Below are positions 10,401 to 21,836 of a stretch of DNA of 64,000 nt, in pieces (the stretch's first letter is position 1; each line of letters starts with the position of its first letter). Source of the stretch: Climacteris rufus (taxonomy: Eukaryota > Chordata > Aves > Passeriformes > Climacteridae); NCBI GenBank assembly GCA_013398175.1, contig VZRZ01005482.1, positions 1 to 64,000 on the forward strand. The letters are read 5' to 3'. The notes under the pieces are model-generated. The model ran no database searches and had not been told where the DNA came from. It was given only the letters and a program-made list of their open reading frames with translations. The position numbers were made by a program, and so were the translations under genes.

Positions 10401-13400
10401 CACAACTGAGGCATTTTGATCCAAGTTTTAATATCACTTGAAATCAGAGCAGGGTTTGCCATGTCACACAGGATCACAAAGCATGTGCATGTTCTGGCAT
10501 ATGTTCAGCCTTTGGAAAACTGCATTTATAGATTGGGGGAAGCAAGTTTCTTTGGGTGAGCTGACCGTCATTATAGGTTATGGCAGCCCTTCCCAGACCA
10601 CTGGCTCAAACAGGAAGGGAGAGAGACGTCTGCCCTGTCTTCAGTTTGACAAACCAGTCTCGTCACAGTGTTTTGCTGCACAAACCAACACCCAAAATAG
10701 CCCCATTCTCGTGTGTCGGTTTATATTTGCAATTATACTTTGCAAGGGGAAGAAAACTATGTTAATTACATTTCACAGAAGAAACATTCCTCCTGTGCTT
10801 TCCTAGAATGCCTGTAGGGAGATTGCTATGTCGAAATAAAAACCCAAACAAATAAACCAGTAGTTGTTTTCATTGGAGAGCCTGATTTCCACCTTGCTGC
10901 TTATTAGAGTAGGGCCTGTGCTGCCGACGATGAGATTTTCTGGAGAGTAAGAGCTGGAAAACCTGCACAAAGAATTGCTCCCGCTGGGCACAGGCCCTGC
11001 ACGATGACAAGGTGTTCTTAGGACGTCGGGAAGTGCTCTTGCAGAGGAAAGAGCAATGACAGTGCATTCAGAAAGGATTGGGGAGATATTGTTGCTTTTT
11101 AAAATTTTTTCGTAGCCATGTGTTTCTAATCCATTTTCCATCCGTGGTTCAGCTGCTTTGACCATTTCAGAGTCACTGGGACTCACTGGGAGAAGAAATA
11201 ATATTTCCAGAAAGCCACAAAATATGCATGCAGCCTAGTGGAGCTGGGAAAGCTCGTGTATCCCTAGAAGTCACAGATAGGTTTGCCATACAGTAAAGCA
11301 GATTTCTTGGGCAGCAAAACATAAAACTGCAGGAGGGTGAGAAGCTAGTGCTGTGGGAAGGCTTTCCCAGCTGTGAGCATAAGGGTACTGGAAAAACCTC
11401 ACCAGCAGTGCCATCAGGCTTATCTTTGTTAAAATCAGAATATAACTTGTAAATATGAGTACTGGAGGGGATGGAATAGAATTGATAATTGTGAGCCAGG
11501 CTGCTGTGTTTATACATGGCTGAATTGTGTAAACGGCCAGAATAATCTCTTCTCTGGCTGCAAAAACCAAGGGGAAATCCAAAGCCTGTATATAATTTAG
11601 TTCTTAGTGCTGCAAATAGGTGGTGTAGCTAGTGCTTATCAAGTGAATTTATGGAAAGTAGCTTTAACACAGAATTACCCCAGTTCAGGAGGAATAACTG
11701 CATTTGGCCAAATGCAAGCTGATAAACTTAGTATATCTGAAGTTTGTCCTTCAGTCTGATGTGTGCGGGAGGCTCAGGGTAAAAGATGGTCTGTTTTATC
11801 TTTTAAAATCCACAAATCCTCATCCTCTGGTTTGTATCATCTTTACACTGCAGTAACTGACTCTTTTATTCTGCCTGTATTAGAAGCTCAGGACTGGCAG
11901 AGTTGTCAGATTTCCAGGAAAGATCTTCTGGGTATTGATCTGGACCCCTTGGATAGCCCCAGCAGCTGTGCCACATGTAACAAGGGAGACCACAGGCTTG
12001 CTTTTGCCCCTGTAAATTGCTAAGCAGGGATGGGATACGGAAGAAGCAGACAGGCTAATTGTCAGCAGGACATATCGTGGTGAAAGGGGAGCAGCCCTGC
12101 TGTCTGAAGCTTCAATTTGCAGCATCTGTGTAACAAAAAGAGCCTCTCTCTTTCCCTGCCTCCAGTGTACAATCATGTGCAAACATAGCTGCTCTCCACT
12201 GAAGTCTGTTGAAGTCTGTTGAAGAAAGACATTGAAAATCTACAGCCAGGGAATGCAATTACTTGGCTGGGTTAATTCATGATATTTTTTTCTTTTTTTC
12301 CTGTTTTGCCTCTATTTTTCCTTGATTTCCATGATGATAATGTTGGTAAATCAATGTGTTAAGACAAATGCTAGCACAACTGGAGTTCAGAGTGAGCTTT
12401 CAGTATCTCTTAGGCACCTGTACCTCTCATTTGTGAGCAGTATCAAGCCGGGAGATAATAAACAAAATGAGCAAATTATTGTTACATCAAGATTTACAGT
12501 GCCTGCTTTTTAAAAAAATGTGTTTAATAGTCTTTATCCAATAACTGGACCTGATAATTATATGATCACTAAGAGAAAACTTGTGCCCATACAGTAGCTT
12601 TGCAAGATCAGAGCCATAATTAATGTTATTTTTGCTGAAAATTATTTGCCACATACTATAACATCAGCGTGGGAAGGGTGGGTATGGGAGACATGAAGCT
12701 AAATGCAAGGCTACTTAAAAAATGCCTTGCTATGATTGTTTGCATTTCTTATTATTTTGCTGGGTTTTGTCACCGTTATTTTGCTGATGTTACTCTGTTT
12801 AAATTATCATTGGAATATCTACAATACGCCTATCATCTTAGGACCCCAGACAAGCCAGCAAGCATGCCTTGTAACTTGTCTGTAAAGCAGCAGTGTTATA
12901 TCCCAGCAATGACACTCCTGGCACTGCCCAAAGGAGAACAACGGTTAATATTCCCTGGACAACCCACCTCCTGTTGCCCTTGTTCTGAGGCTTCCTCCTG
13001 CCTTTCCTCTTGTAGAAATACGTGTCAAATGGGACTACAGCTGTGTTTCAGTGCTCTCTCTCAGGACACCAGCTACCTAGAAAATAGGTAGGATGAATGA
13101 ATCTGCTGACCTGAAAGACTGGAAGGTCTACAAGTCTGCACTGTTAGGGTAGAGCAGAAGTAGGACCTGTCAGGGATGGGGCAGACCGAGTCCTGTGGGA
13201 TGAGACTGCATCAGTGCCAATGAAGGTACAAGTGTCAGGGTTCCTATAGTGCTTCCTTCAGGGCCTGGGATGCCATAATAAAAACTTTTCAGCCCTGCTG
13301 AGGGCACAGAGTAGTCTGCTGACAACCTGCCTCCTGAGATCTTCATTTCCCAGTCTGGCTCAGCCCATGTGTCTCCGCCCTGCTCCTGCCCTGCCTGAGG

Positions 13401-16400
13401 TGAGACCAGCTCAGCTCCAACCCACAGTCGAGCTTCCTCATTTTGCCTAATCAATTGCTTAGATGAGATCTAGTCTGTGTTTCAACACCAGCTATTTTGA
13501 GTACAGCAGATCAAGTTTCTCCATACAGAACGGATGTTGCTTCCCAAAATTGCCTGTCAACCTCAGTGTTCACATTTTCCATGGGTGAAGAGAAGTCATT
13601 TGACTTCTTTGTGATAAACAAGACTCCATGAGTAAAACAGCAGTGCTGACTTGTTATTTATTGACTGGTAACATTCTTCCTAATGCAGAGCTCTAATGCT
13701 GCATATGCTCCTCAAGAGTTAGTTGCCCTGTCAGCTGGCCCTTCTTATTTTTTGCTTCAGACTCTGCTGATTAACTCAGTTTCTTAGGCTTTCCTTTCGT
13801 CTAGTTAATGTATGGCTGCAGTTTGCTTCCTGCTTTGCACCCATATGCCAACCACAGCTTGCCTTTTATTCTGCCAAATTTATAGCTACATGCTCAACCA
13901 ATAATCTGTCTAGGTAGCCAGTATGAATTATGTGCAAAATGTTATTTCCTAAATCTGGATGTGATTATCTCTCAACTGTGTATTTCCAAAGGAGCAGATC
14001 CCTTCCAAGGAGAGCTGGTAAGCAAGGAGGGAGAGAAGGGACTTGCCAAAAGAGTTTATGCTTCTGTGCTTAATGAAAAGAAACCTTTTTACTTTTCCTT
14101 GACACTTGTATCTGAGCTATTCAGTCTATGAATGTATCCTATTTGCTTGAAAGATTATACATTTAAGAATACCTCTCCATTTGACTTGCTGATGGTAATA
14201 TCTGTCAGGTGTAATCTACTACTTCCCATTTCATAAAAGATAAACCTTAAAGTTTTAAAAATTTTAATATGCAAAACATAAGGTGAAATCACTGGGTTTG
14301 AGTGATATTCTCTATTGGCACATTTGTAGCTTGTACAAGAGGTGGTAACCCCAATAGTAATTAAATGAAGTCTACTGCCATGCAGATATCCTGGCTTTCC
14401 AAGCCAGAGCCAAAATGATTCTTTGCTGCAGCAGAGAAGCAAGGTTCCTGCAGAGCTCCCCCCTGGATGGGCTTTGCAGGAAAACAGCCTTATCCCCACC
14501 AGCCTTGAGCAAGCTGTGGGCAATCTTCCTATGATTCAGTCAAGACAGTAGAGACCTTGACCCCAGCCTGCTGATTTCTGGTTCCCCCACAAAATCAAGT
14601 CAGCTTCTCTGCCAAACAACTTCCTCCCCAAGCCCAGTGCCCAACTCTTTAATTTCCCTTCAGCAGGCCCACAGATGGGTTTTTCCTCCCACTCCACACC
14701 CTGGGGAGTGTGTCCCAGCAGTGCCTGGGACATGTTTGCTTTCACACTGACTCAGTTCTGTGTCTGTCCCACCTCAGACCACAGTGGCTCTTGGCTGAGA
14801 GTTAAGAAAACTGCTCACTACAGAAGCTGAAGCCCACGTGAAATCTGAAAGGTTTCTGATATGGAGCCAAGCTGTGTCTGAGGTCAGGTTTATTCATAGG
14901 GTCACAACATGCACAACAGCACATGCTTCCCCTGCTCCAGACCTTCTGCAGAAAAGATGCCTTGTGTACAGATAACCACAGATATGCAGGGTGGAATCCT
15001 GGCTTGCGTAATGCCCGGCACCTCTCCAAACTATCTGTTTTGCACTGGCCTCTTCCAGGAGACACTCAGAAAATGTGCCTTTGTATCTGGGATTGGTAGC
15101 AACTTTTTTTGAACTCTCTGCTCCTCATGCTGTGATCCTTGCGTGGCTGTGTGTGGGAACATTACATGAGCTGGATACGGTGTATGTGGAATGCAAAGTC
15201 AAGGCTGCTGTGTGATAAGGGTTCCCGGGACACCGTTAGGGCTCTGTCATGATCATCTCACTTACGCACAGAAGCAGTGTATGAGTGACTGCAGAGGAGT
15301 TGGCCCATCTTTTTCTCTCTTCTCTGTCCTGCTGTGCTGTGATCTGCTCTGTTTCTTGCACAGAGGGGGTGGCTCTCTGTGCTTTGCCAGCAGAGCTTCA
15401 TGAAGATGCAACTGGAGGGGTGCAGGGTGTGTGGAATTATTCCCATGGGGCCCTGCCAAAACTCCCTGCACTAGGGACAACAGGCATCTTGTGACTTTCC
15501 AAGTTTCACAATGCAGAGCAAGAAGACACTATTCTTTCCATACCCATTTTGCATACTCAGATTTTTCCGTTAGTGTTCTTTCTCAGTAAGGGGAGAAAAA
15601 TTTGCAGTAGGATAGGAAAGAGGGAACTGAGCAGGGGAGAGACAGAGAGAGAGGGAAACAACTGGTCACAAAATTTTTGCAATGCTTGTCTGGAAAGCAA
15701 TCTTCTGTAAAGCTATTCCCCACCATCAAAACCCCCTCAGCACTCAGACTGTGAGCCCTGAGCTGGCAAACTGTTGATTGCTGTCTTATGAGTATATAGA
15801 GGATTTAAGCACATGCACCTTGCATGCTTTCCTTCATCCTGGAGCATTATCTCTGAAGTAGTGTTCAGGCTTCAGAGCCAACAGATTGAGCTCAGCTCCC
15901 ACTGAGATGGGAAAGTCTCATCCTCCCATTCACCAAAAATTGATTTTTGAGGGTTACACACTTTACAGAATGACACAGTTATGAAAACATGATGTACACC
16001 AGGTATTCTTTCACTGGTTGGTTTTGTTTCTAGTAGTAGTTCAGACTGTTACTGTGTTTATTATTTTTCAATTGAAATAAATGCAATTCTTTTCCTGTCA
16101 ATTCAGAGCTGAAGCCCAGCCACAAACCCAGCACTGAAATATCTGTTGTTTTGCTCTTCACTCTGGTAGCTTTGATGATCTGAAATAACCTAATGTTTCT
16201 GTGCTGATTTAATCCCTCTTGCTAAATGGACTTCAGCATTAAAATACATTAATTTCAATGGGGGAAAAAAAAAGATCTGGAAACTTTTTTCTAGTTGGCT
16301 GTAAAAGGGGAGGAAACATCAGTAGGGCTCCATTTTAGCAAGTTACAGGCAGCTGGACTGTATTTATGCTATAGCAGGAGCAGTCACTTGCCTCTCTGAA

Positions 16401-19400
16401 AGCTGGGATCTGTCTGAGGTTGTCCAGACTCCAGGATTTGTGGGCCACAGCTGTATGGCAGTCTCTCAAATACTAATTTTATTCCTCACTTTCCAGAGCT
16501 GTTCCTAAAAATGCATTTGAACAGGTAGTGACTAGTTCCAGAAGTCAGAGACAAGTGAGTGGGCTCTTTAAACAGAGGGAGATAAGGACAGACCAACACT
16601 GTGCAATGTGTCAGAGACTGGCACTTTATAATATGCTGTCAGCCTCTGCTAGGGTTGTTTCCCAGAAAGTCTCTGTTCCGTTCCAATTAATCACCTACTG
16701 CAGCTCTAGGGCAGTGTTGTGCTGAGTTCTGTGACTCCTCCAGGAACTGCTAGGGCTGACTCCGGGAAAGTGAGAGACTATCACTCCTTTTATTGCTCTA
16801 AGTGGTGCAAAGCAAAAGATACACAGCTGAGCTGCAAAGGTCAAATATGACCCCCTGCTCACATATGTAAACAAATCTCTGTTGTCATTTCTTTATCAAA
16901 CTGATCTAATGCCCATATCCCTTCTGCATACCAAATACTCTCCTGGGCCTGGACACAAACATTGTGGCAGTCTGTGTAGTCTATTTGAGAGGCAGAAGGG
17001 TTTGTTTTGGTTTTTTTTTGGGTCTACCTGCTGCTGAATGTAAGCTTTTCCTCACTTTTGAAGCATAAGTTGGGAAATTGTAAGGGCTTTGGGGGATATA
17101 TTATACTGGTTGACATGCTCAGTTTCCGAAGAGCATTTTATGGTGGCAATGCAAGAAAGTTTTGCTTTTCATCTGTCTTTCATCTTTACTAAGCCTGCTT
17201 TTCTTTGGGATATTCTGATTGCAAAACACTACTTTAGAGCATTTTTAATGCTGCTGAGGAAATTAGCCTCTTTCTCCCAATCTTTGCCATCTAGAAGATG
17301 CTGCTCATGTCCACCTCTAGACTTGTTTTTTGGTGAATGAAACTAAACAAAAGCCAGCTGTTCTGAAAGACTGAGCACTGAGGTCACTGCAGGCAGGCTG
17401 GGATTTCCCATGGCAGCCAGAGGTATGGCTAGGCATCACAGTGTTGTCCCAGCTCAGGATCTTAGGTAGGTGCTGAGGTTGCACAGGGAGGCACTGATAC
17501 AGCTTCTGGACAACACAAATGGGCAGCCTAACCACATGTTTCCAACACAGCCCAGGATGGAAGGAATTGTGGTCAAAAGCTTTGTTTGACAGGACAGACA
17601 AGGAGAAAATATCACCTACATGCAACAAATTACAGCCTGTCAAAGTCATGCTCTGCACAGGCCCTGACATCTCTTGAAAGCCAAAATCATGTACCCTCCC
17701 ACCTGTACAAATTCAATCCAGTTGCTTCTGCTGTGCCACCAGCAGACAAGTGTTTTCTCCAGAATTAGGCATTTTAATGTGGGGAGTGAAAATGGTGAAA
17801 GTTCCCTCCTTTCTGCCCTGCTTGTTCCTTATCTCTGAGATGACAAGAAACACTACCAAGGCAAAGGATTTCTCAGCTAGGCAAAATGATGTACAGGATG
17901 AATAACCACATAATAATAGGCATGAGACAAGTGCTAAATTTACTACAGCTCTGTACTGGCTAATCTTGCATAAAATGAAGACATTTAGTAATAACTGTCA
18001 CTTCATGTCCTGCTTCTGAATATCCTGCAAAACATCCCTGTTGTTCCTTAGTTCTTACAAAATCAACCATATAGCTTTGGCAACATGCTCAAAAACACTG
18101 ACATCTCCCAGCACATTGGAAATAGCAGTTGTTTGCCAGAAACAACTCCCTGGGGGTCACACAGAGTCTCTGCTGGGAGACAAGTGTTCCAGGTTCTCAC
18201 AAAACATTTGCCTTGAGGTGCCACAGTGATAATTGACCTGTACAGGAATGTCTGTAACAAACTGCAGGAAAGCTCTGTTTCTAATGGCTCCATCAGCATG
18301 ACTGATTACTGCTGCTAAACTTGGTGAAACAGGTTGTTTACAAGTCCTGACACAATACGTATTTTGCTGAAAGCCTGATACACAGTAATACGCCATTATG
18401 CAGATTGCAAGTGTTGGTTTTGGCCAAGCAGCAGCTCTAAAGGATCTTTCAGCATAATGTTGTTTTTCAGTTCTGTGTCTCTTGATGAATGGTTTGTAGG
18501 GAAAGTAGGGTTTTTGGGCTTAAATTTTGATCCAGGGTGTGGACAGGAGGGCAGGATGCAGCACAGCCAGTCCCACATCCAGTGGTGTGAGCCATGGAGC
18601 TTCACTCTGTCTCAGTTTCTTGCTCTGTCAGACGGAAATAGTTTTTTATTGATGGCCAAGTCTGGTGTTTGGGATCAAAGGTCCTTGGCTACCTAAGGGC
18701 CTGGCTTGGGGTTCCCTGGAGTCAACAGCAGTGGCCTTTTGAAGCTGCCCTAATAACTACCAGCTACTGCATGATGCTCCAGCTGACACTTCCAAAGAGC
18801 ACCCACTTACAGCTGCAGTCCTGTACCTGCATTGAAGGGCTTCAGTAAACTGGTTCCCAGCAGCACCGAGCTGCAGGTACAATGGGAGATGGTCAATCTG
18901 TCTAAACCTGCTGAAAACCTACTTACTGGGGGCCTTTTTGATGGAAAAATCTTTCCCAAGCTAGTATATAACAATGGTCACATAGCTCAAAAAATAAAAG
19001 CTAGGATAGTCCTCATTTGGGTGGCTCTTTACATGCAGAACTACTAATGATATACTGTATACAATCTTTTTATCTAATTCTCCCTCTGGGATATAAGGAC
19101 CCTTTATTAAGTAGACTAAGTTGAACTTCAAGCTGTTGCTGATCTCAGCTCAAAAATATAATTAGCTAAGTCTGTGTGATGATGTGGTGGGGAGGTACTG
19201 AGCTAATGTGGGTATGTTACTCATGATGTCTCAACATGCTGCAGAAGTGTTAATAAGCACAGGATAACTGGTACAACCAGGTGGCTCTTGTCTGCTTGAC
19301 CTAGGACACTGCAAACACTGGCTGGGCATCAGAAATGAGAAGAAAGATAAGGACTTGGAAACAGTTATAAATTTTCTGCCTTTGGAAAGGGCTGTTTGGA

Positions 19401-20339
19401 ATGTTTTCATTTGAATGACGCCTCATTGTCCTTCTAAAGAAACACCAAATGTAAGTCTCTGAGAGTCCTCCAGCACATCCCAGCTGATGCAGAATCAGTC
19501 CAAAGTTATGGCCATCCAAGCAAGGCACTGCCACAATGAATCTGTCACCCATCAGCAGGGCCAATGCACGGCTCCATAGCAGACGTGGAATTTCATCCCA
19601 TGATGTCCTTTGTTTTCCAATGCTAGTCAGTGCACTCCTCATGCTGGAGCTGTTTGTTGTTGTTTTTAGGTTTTTGTTTAGCTTGAAAAATATCTGGCAT
19701 ATGGTCTCTGAAAAGGGTTCTGAAACAGATTTGATGCAGCAGACAGCTGTAGCAGATGACTTCACCAAACAACCCAAGAAAGGAGCTAGAAGGAATACAA
19801 ATTAATAGAAAAGGAGTGAGAATTCCTTGCAATTCCTCATAATGGTGCACAAACCTTTTTTAATTAGACTGTCATTGGCTCTTGTATACCTTCACAAACA
19901 AGTTCCTGCAGAATGTCTACTGAGACAATTGGTACTACTAATTTTTTTTTTTTTTAGCCAGGTCAGACTAAAAAATGCAAAAGGCCACATTCTGCACCAT
20001 CTCTGCAATTCCTGTTGCACCATGCATACCCTGGAGAGAAAGCCTACAGATTTGTGGAACCATTAACACCTTTTTGGTGAATTTTATGTTCAGATTTATT
20101 TGCTCCAGCACACATTAGATATTCCCACCCCCTGCAGAACAGGGCACAAAAGATTTCTGGGAAGCTGGGCTCTGCAAAAGGAGGACATATGTGCCCTGAA
20201 GCCCTCCTACACCATAACAAACATTGTGCATTCAACAGACCTGCTGGTTAATGATCTTGCCCATAAGTAATGTTTTAACCTTAGGGTGGTTTTTGTTTGC
20301 TTCAAAAGCCACAAAGCCAAAGAGGAAGTGTAGGAGAAC

Positions 20340-20450
20340 GTGGGCAGGACGGTGGCCAGGAGCCTCATGACCTCATCTTTTTCCGCCACATGCGGATTGG
20401 TGGCTGTGCTTGGGACAGGGTTTAAATTCCCCGAGGCCAGAGATGTCAAG
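20340..20450 (+). promoter_or_regulatory. SPP1: SPP1 proximal promoter
   Basis: A TATA-like TTTAAATT at 20421-20428 sits where human SPP1 has TTTAAATT. Upstream are an inverted CCAAT box (GATTGG, 20395-20400), an E-box-like CACATG (20387-20392), a TGACCT nuclear-receptor half-site (20368-20373) and, further up, an ETS/PU.1-type AGAGGAAGTG near 20321. Transcription would start about 20450. These are motif matches read by eye; activity is inferred from position and resemblance to the mammalian promoter. Confidence 0.6.
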
Positions 20451-20564
20451 CAGTCAGGGAACGAGGGGAGAAAGCCAGAACTGCTGGGAGACAACTGGCT
20501 GGAGCTGCTGCTGGGATCACTAAGAGTGCTCTTGTTGTCGCTGACTCCTCCAGCACCAGAAAAG
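20451..20564 (+). other. SPP1: SPP1 non-coding exon 1
   Basis: The stretch between the TTTAAATT element and a donor AAAAG|GTAATT at 20565 fits the untranslated first exon that SPP1 has in other vertebrates. The next exon starts after the acceptor TTTTCTAG at 21823, 13 bases before the ATG. The 5' end is estimated from the TATA-like element. Confidence 0.55.
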
Positions 20565-21836
20565 GTAATTTTATTTTGCTTTTTTACCTGACACATGCCA
20601 ATCCGTCTAAAGCTTTAGTCGAGGAAACATTGAGCAGATCTTTGAAAACTGCTTCACTGGGCAGAGGTGTTTGATATTTCTCTGTGGAAAAAGGTGTGCT
20701 TCTATAGGAGCAAGGTTGCTTTAGCAATGCAAGGTACTACACATGATCACAGTTCTAAATTTGTGTGCTGATAGAGGTTGGGAGGTGGTTACTGAAAACC
20801 CTGCCACTAAATCATGTGCTGGAAATTCAAAGCTGGTGCTTGAACACAGAAAACTTTCTCCCTCATGTAACCACTGCCTGGCAGTGTCCCTGTTTCTCCT
20901 GGCAGGCTCACAGTTTGTGCTGCACAATCCTGAATGGATGGAACAGCTGCCCTTCTCTGTGAAACTCAGAATTGTATTATCTGTATTACAGTGTCCTGTC
21001 TCAGCCTTATTAATGCATTCTAAATGTCCTAAGGAACTTGCTTTCCTGCTATGATTTACCAAGTTTTTAAATGTCTCTTGTTCATCAGTAAATTGATTTA
21101 CATTCTCAGGGATATTCCTTATTCTGGGAACTGGTCTGAAGGCACTGAAATTTACTGTAGCTCAGCACCCTCCTAATTTCAGCAAGAATCAGTTATTTAT
21201 TAAATTGCTAAAGCTGCAATATGAGCAGATATGTCACTTCATCTCTTGTTTAGAAACACAGGTTATTTTGTTCAGACTTCTGGAGGGGGAAATATAGGTC
21301 TATCGATAAAAGCAGTTTATGTTCATATAAACTGACTTTACTCTGCAACTTGAGTTAATAGACTTAAAAACTAGTTTTAAAATATCTGACAAGGGAATCC
21401 AAACTCTTTGGAGAGTTTTCCTTAACTTGGCTCTTTGGAAAAAAAAAAAAAGTTAAATGAATGAAAATAAACCAAAGCTGATGCTTATAACACTTAGTTT
21501 TTCACAAAGCTTTTCCTTTTTCTGTGCATCAGTAGATGACAGAGTCAGTTCACCTTTTCAGCGTGGCTATTCTCACCACTGCTCAGCTCTTCTCAGGACT
21601 AAAGTTTTAAAATTCTTGTAGCTTTTGAATTGTTAAGTCATTACAAACCATCTGGGTGGGGCGTGGTGATGGAAGACAGAGGAAATAAAATTAGCATGAG
21701 CAGGTTGAATCCATAGCACAGACCTGTTCTCAGCACAGTGAAGTACACCAGGAGAAAGGAAAAGCCTGTAGGATTTTTGTGGTATTTTACCTTGTTGACT
21801 CACCATTCCAAAATATTTTCTAGGTAAAACATCACA

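Larger units (their letters stand above)
3490..20330. other. Intergenic stretch between the RNF4-like gene and SPP1; no supported gene
   Basis: Apart from the CR1 fragments listed separately (about 4985-5245, 8425-9430 and 10047-10400), I see no exon set here that I can defend. The open frames are short, occur on both strands without splice support, and match nothing I recognise. In particular I see no long Ser/Asp/Glu-rich exon of the MEPE, IBSP or DMP1 type, which are SPP1 neighbours in other amniotes. Minor simple repeats occur, such as CCATGAAAGA twice near 8022-8042 and GAAGTCTGTT twice near 12200-12220. Confidence 0.6.

Noticed and set aside
11271..11582. Hydrophobic minus-strand frame resembling an olfactory-receptor TM5-TM6 stretch (VLIFTSYILILTKI, then a KAF-like motif)
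   Set aside because: No DRY/MAYDRYVAIC-like motif upstream and no NPIIY-like motif downstream could be found, so a receptor pseudogene is not supported.
12669..13091. Plus-strand open frame of 140 codons in the intergenic stretch
   Set aside because: Cysteine-rich tail and hydrophobic start looked interesting, but no signal peptide fits well and no homology is evident by eye.
19301..19777. Minus-strand open frame of 158 codons upstream of SPP1
   Set aside because: Long for the region, but no recognised family, no splice-site support and no promoter or poly(A) context; treated as chance.
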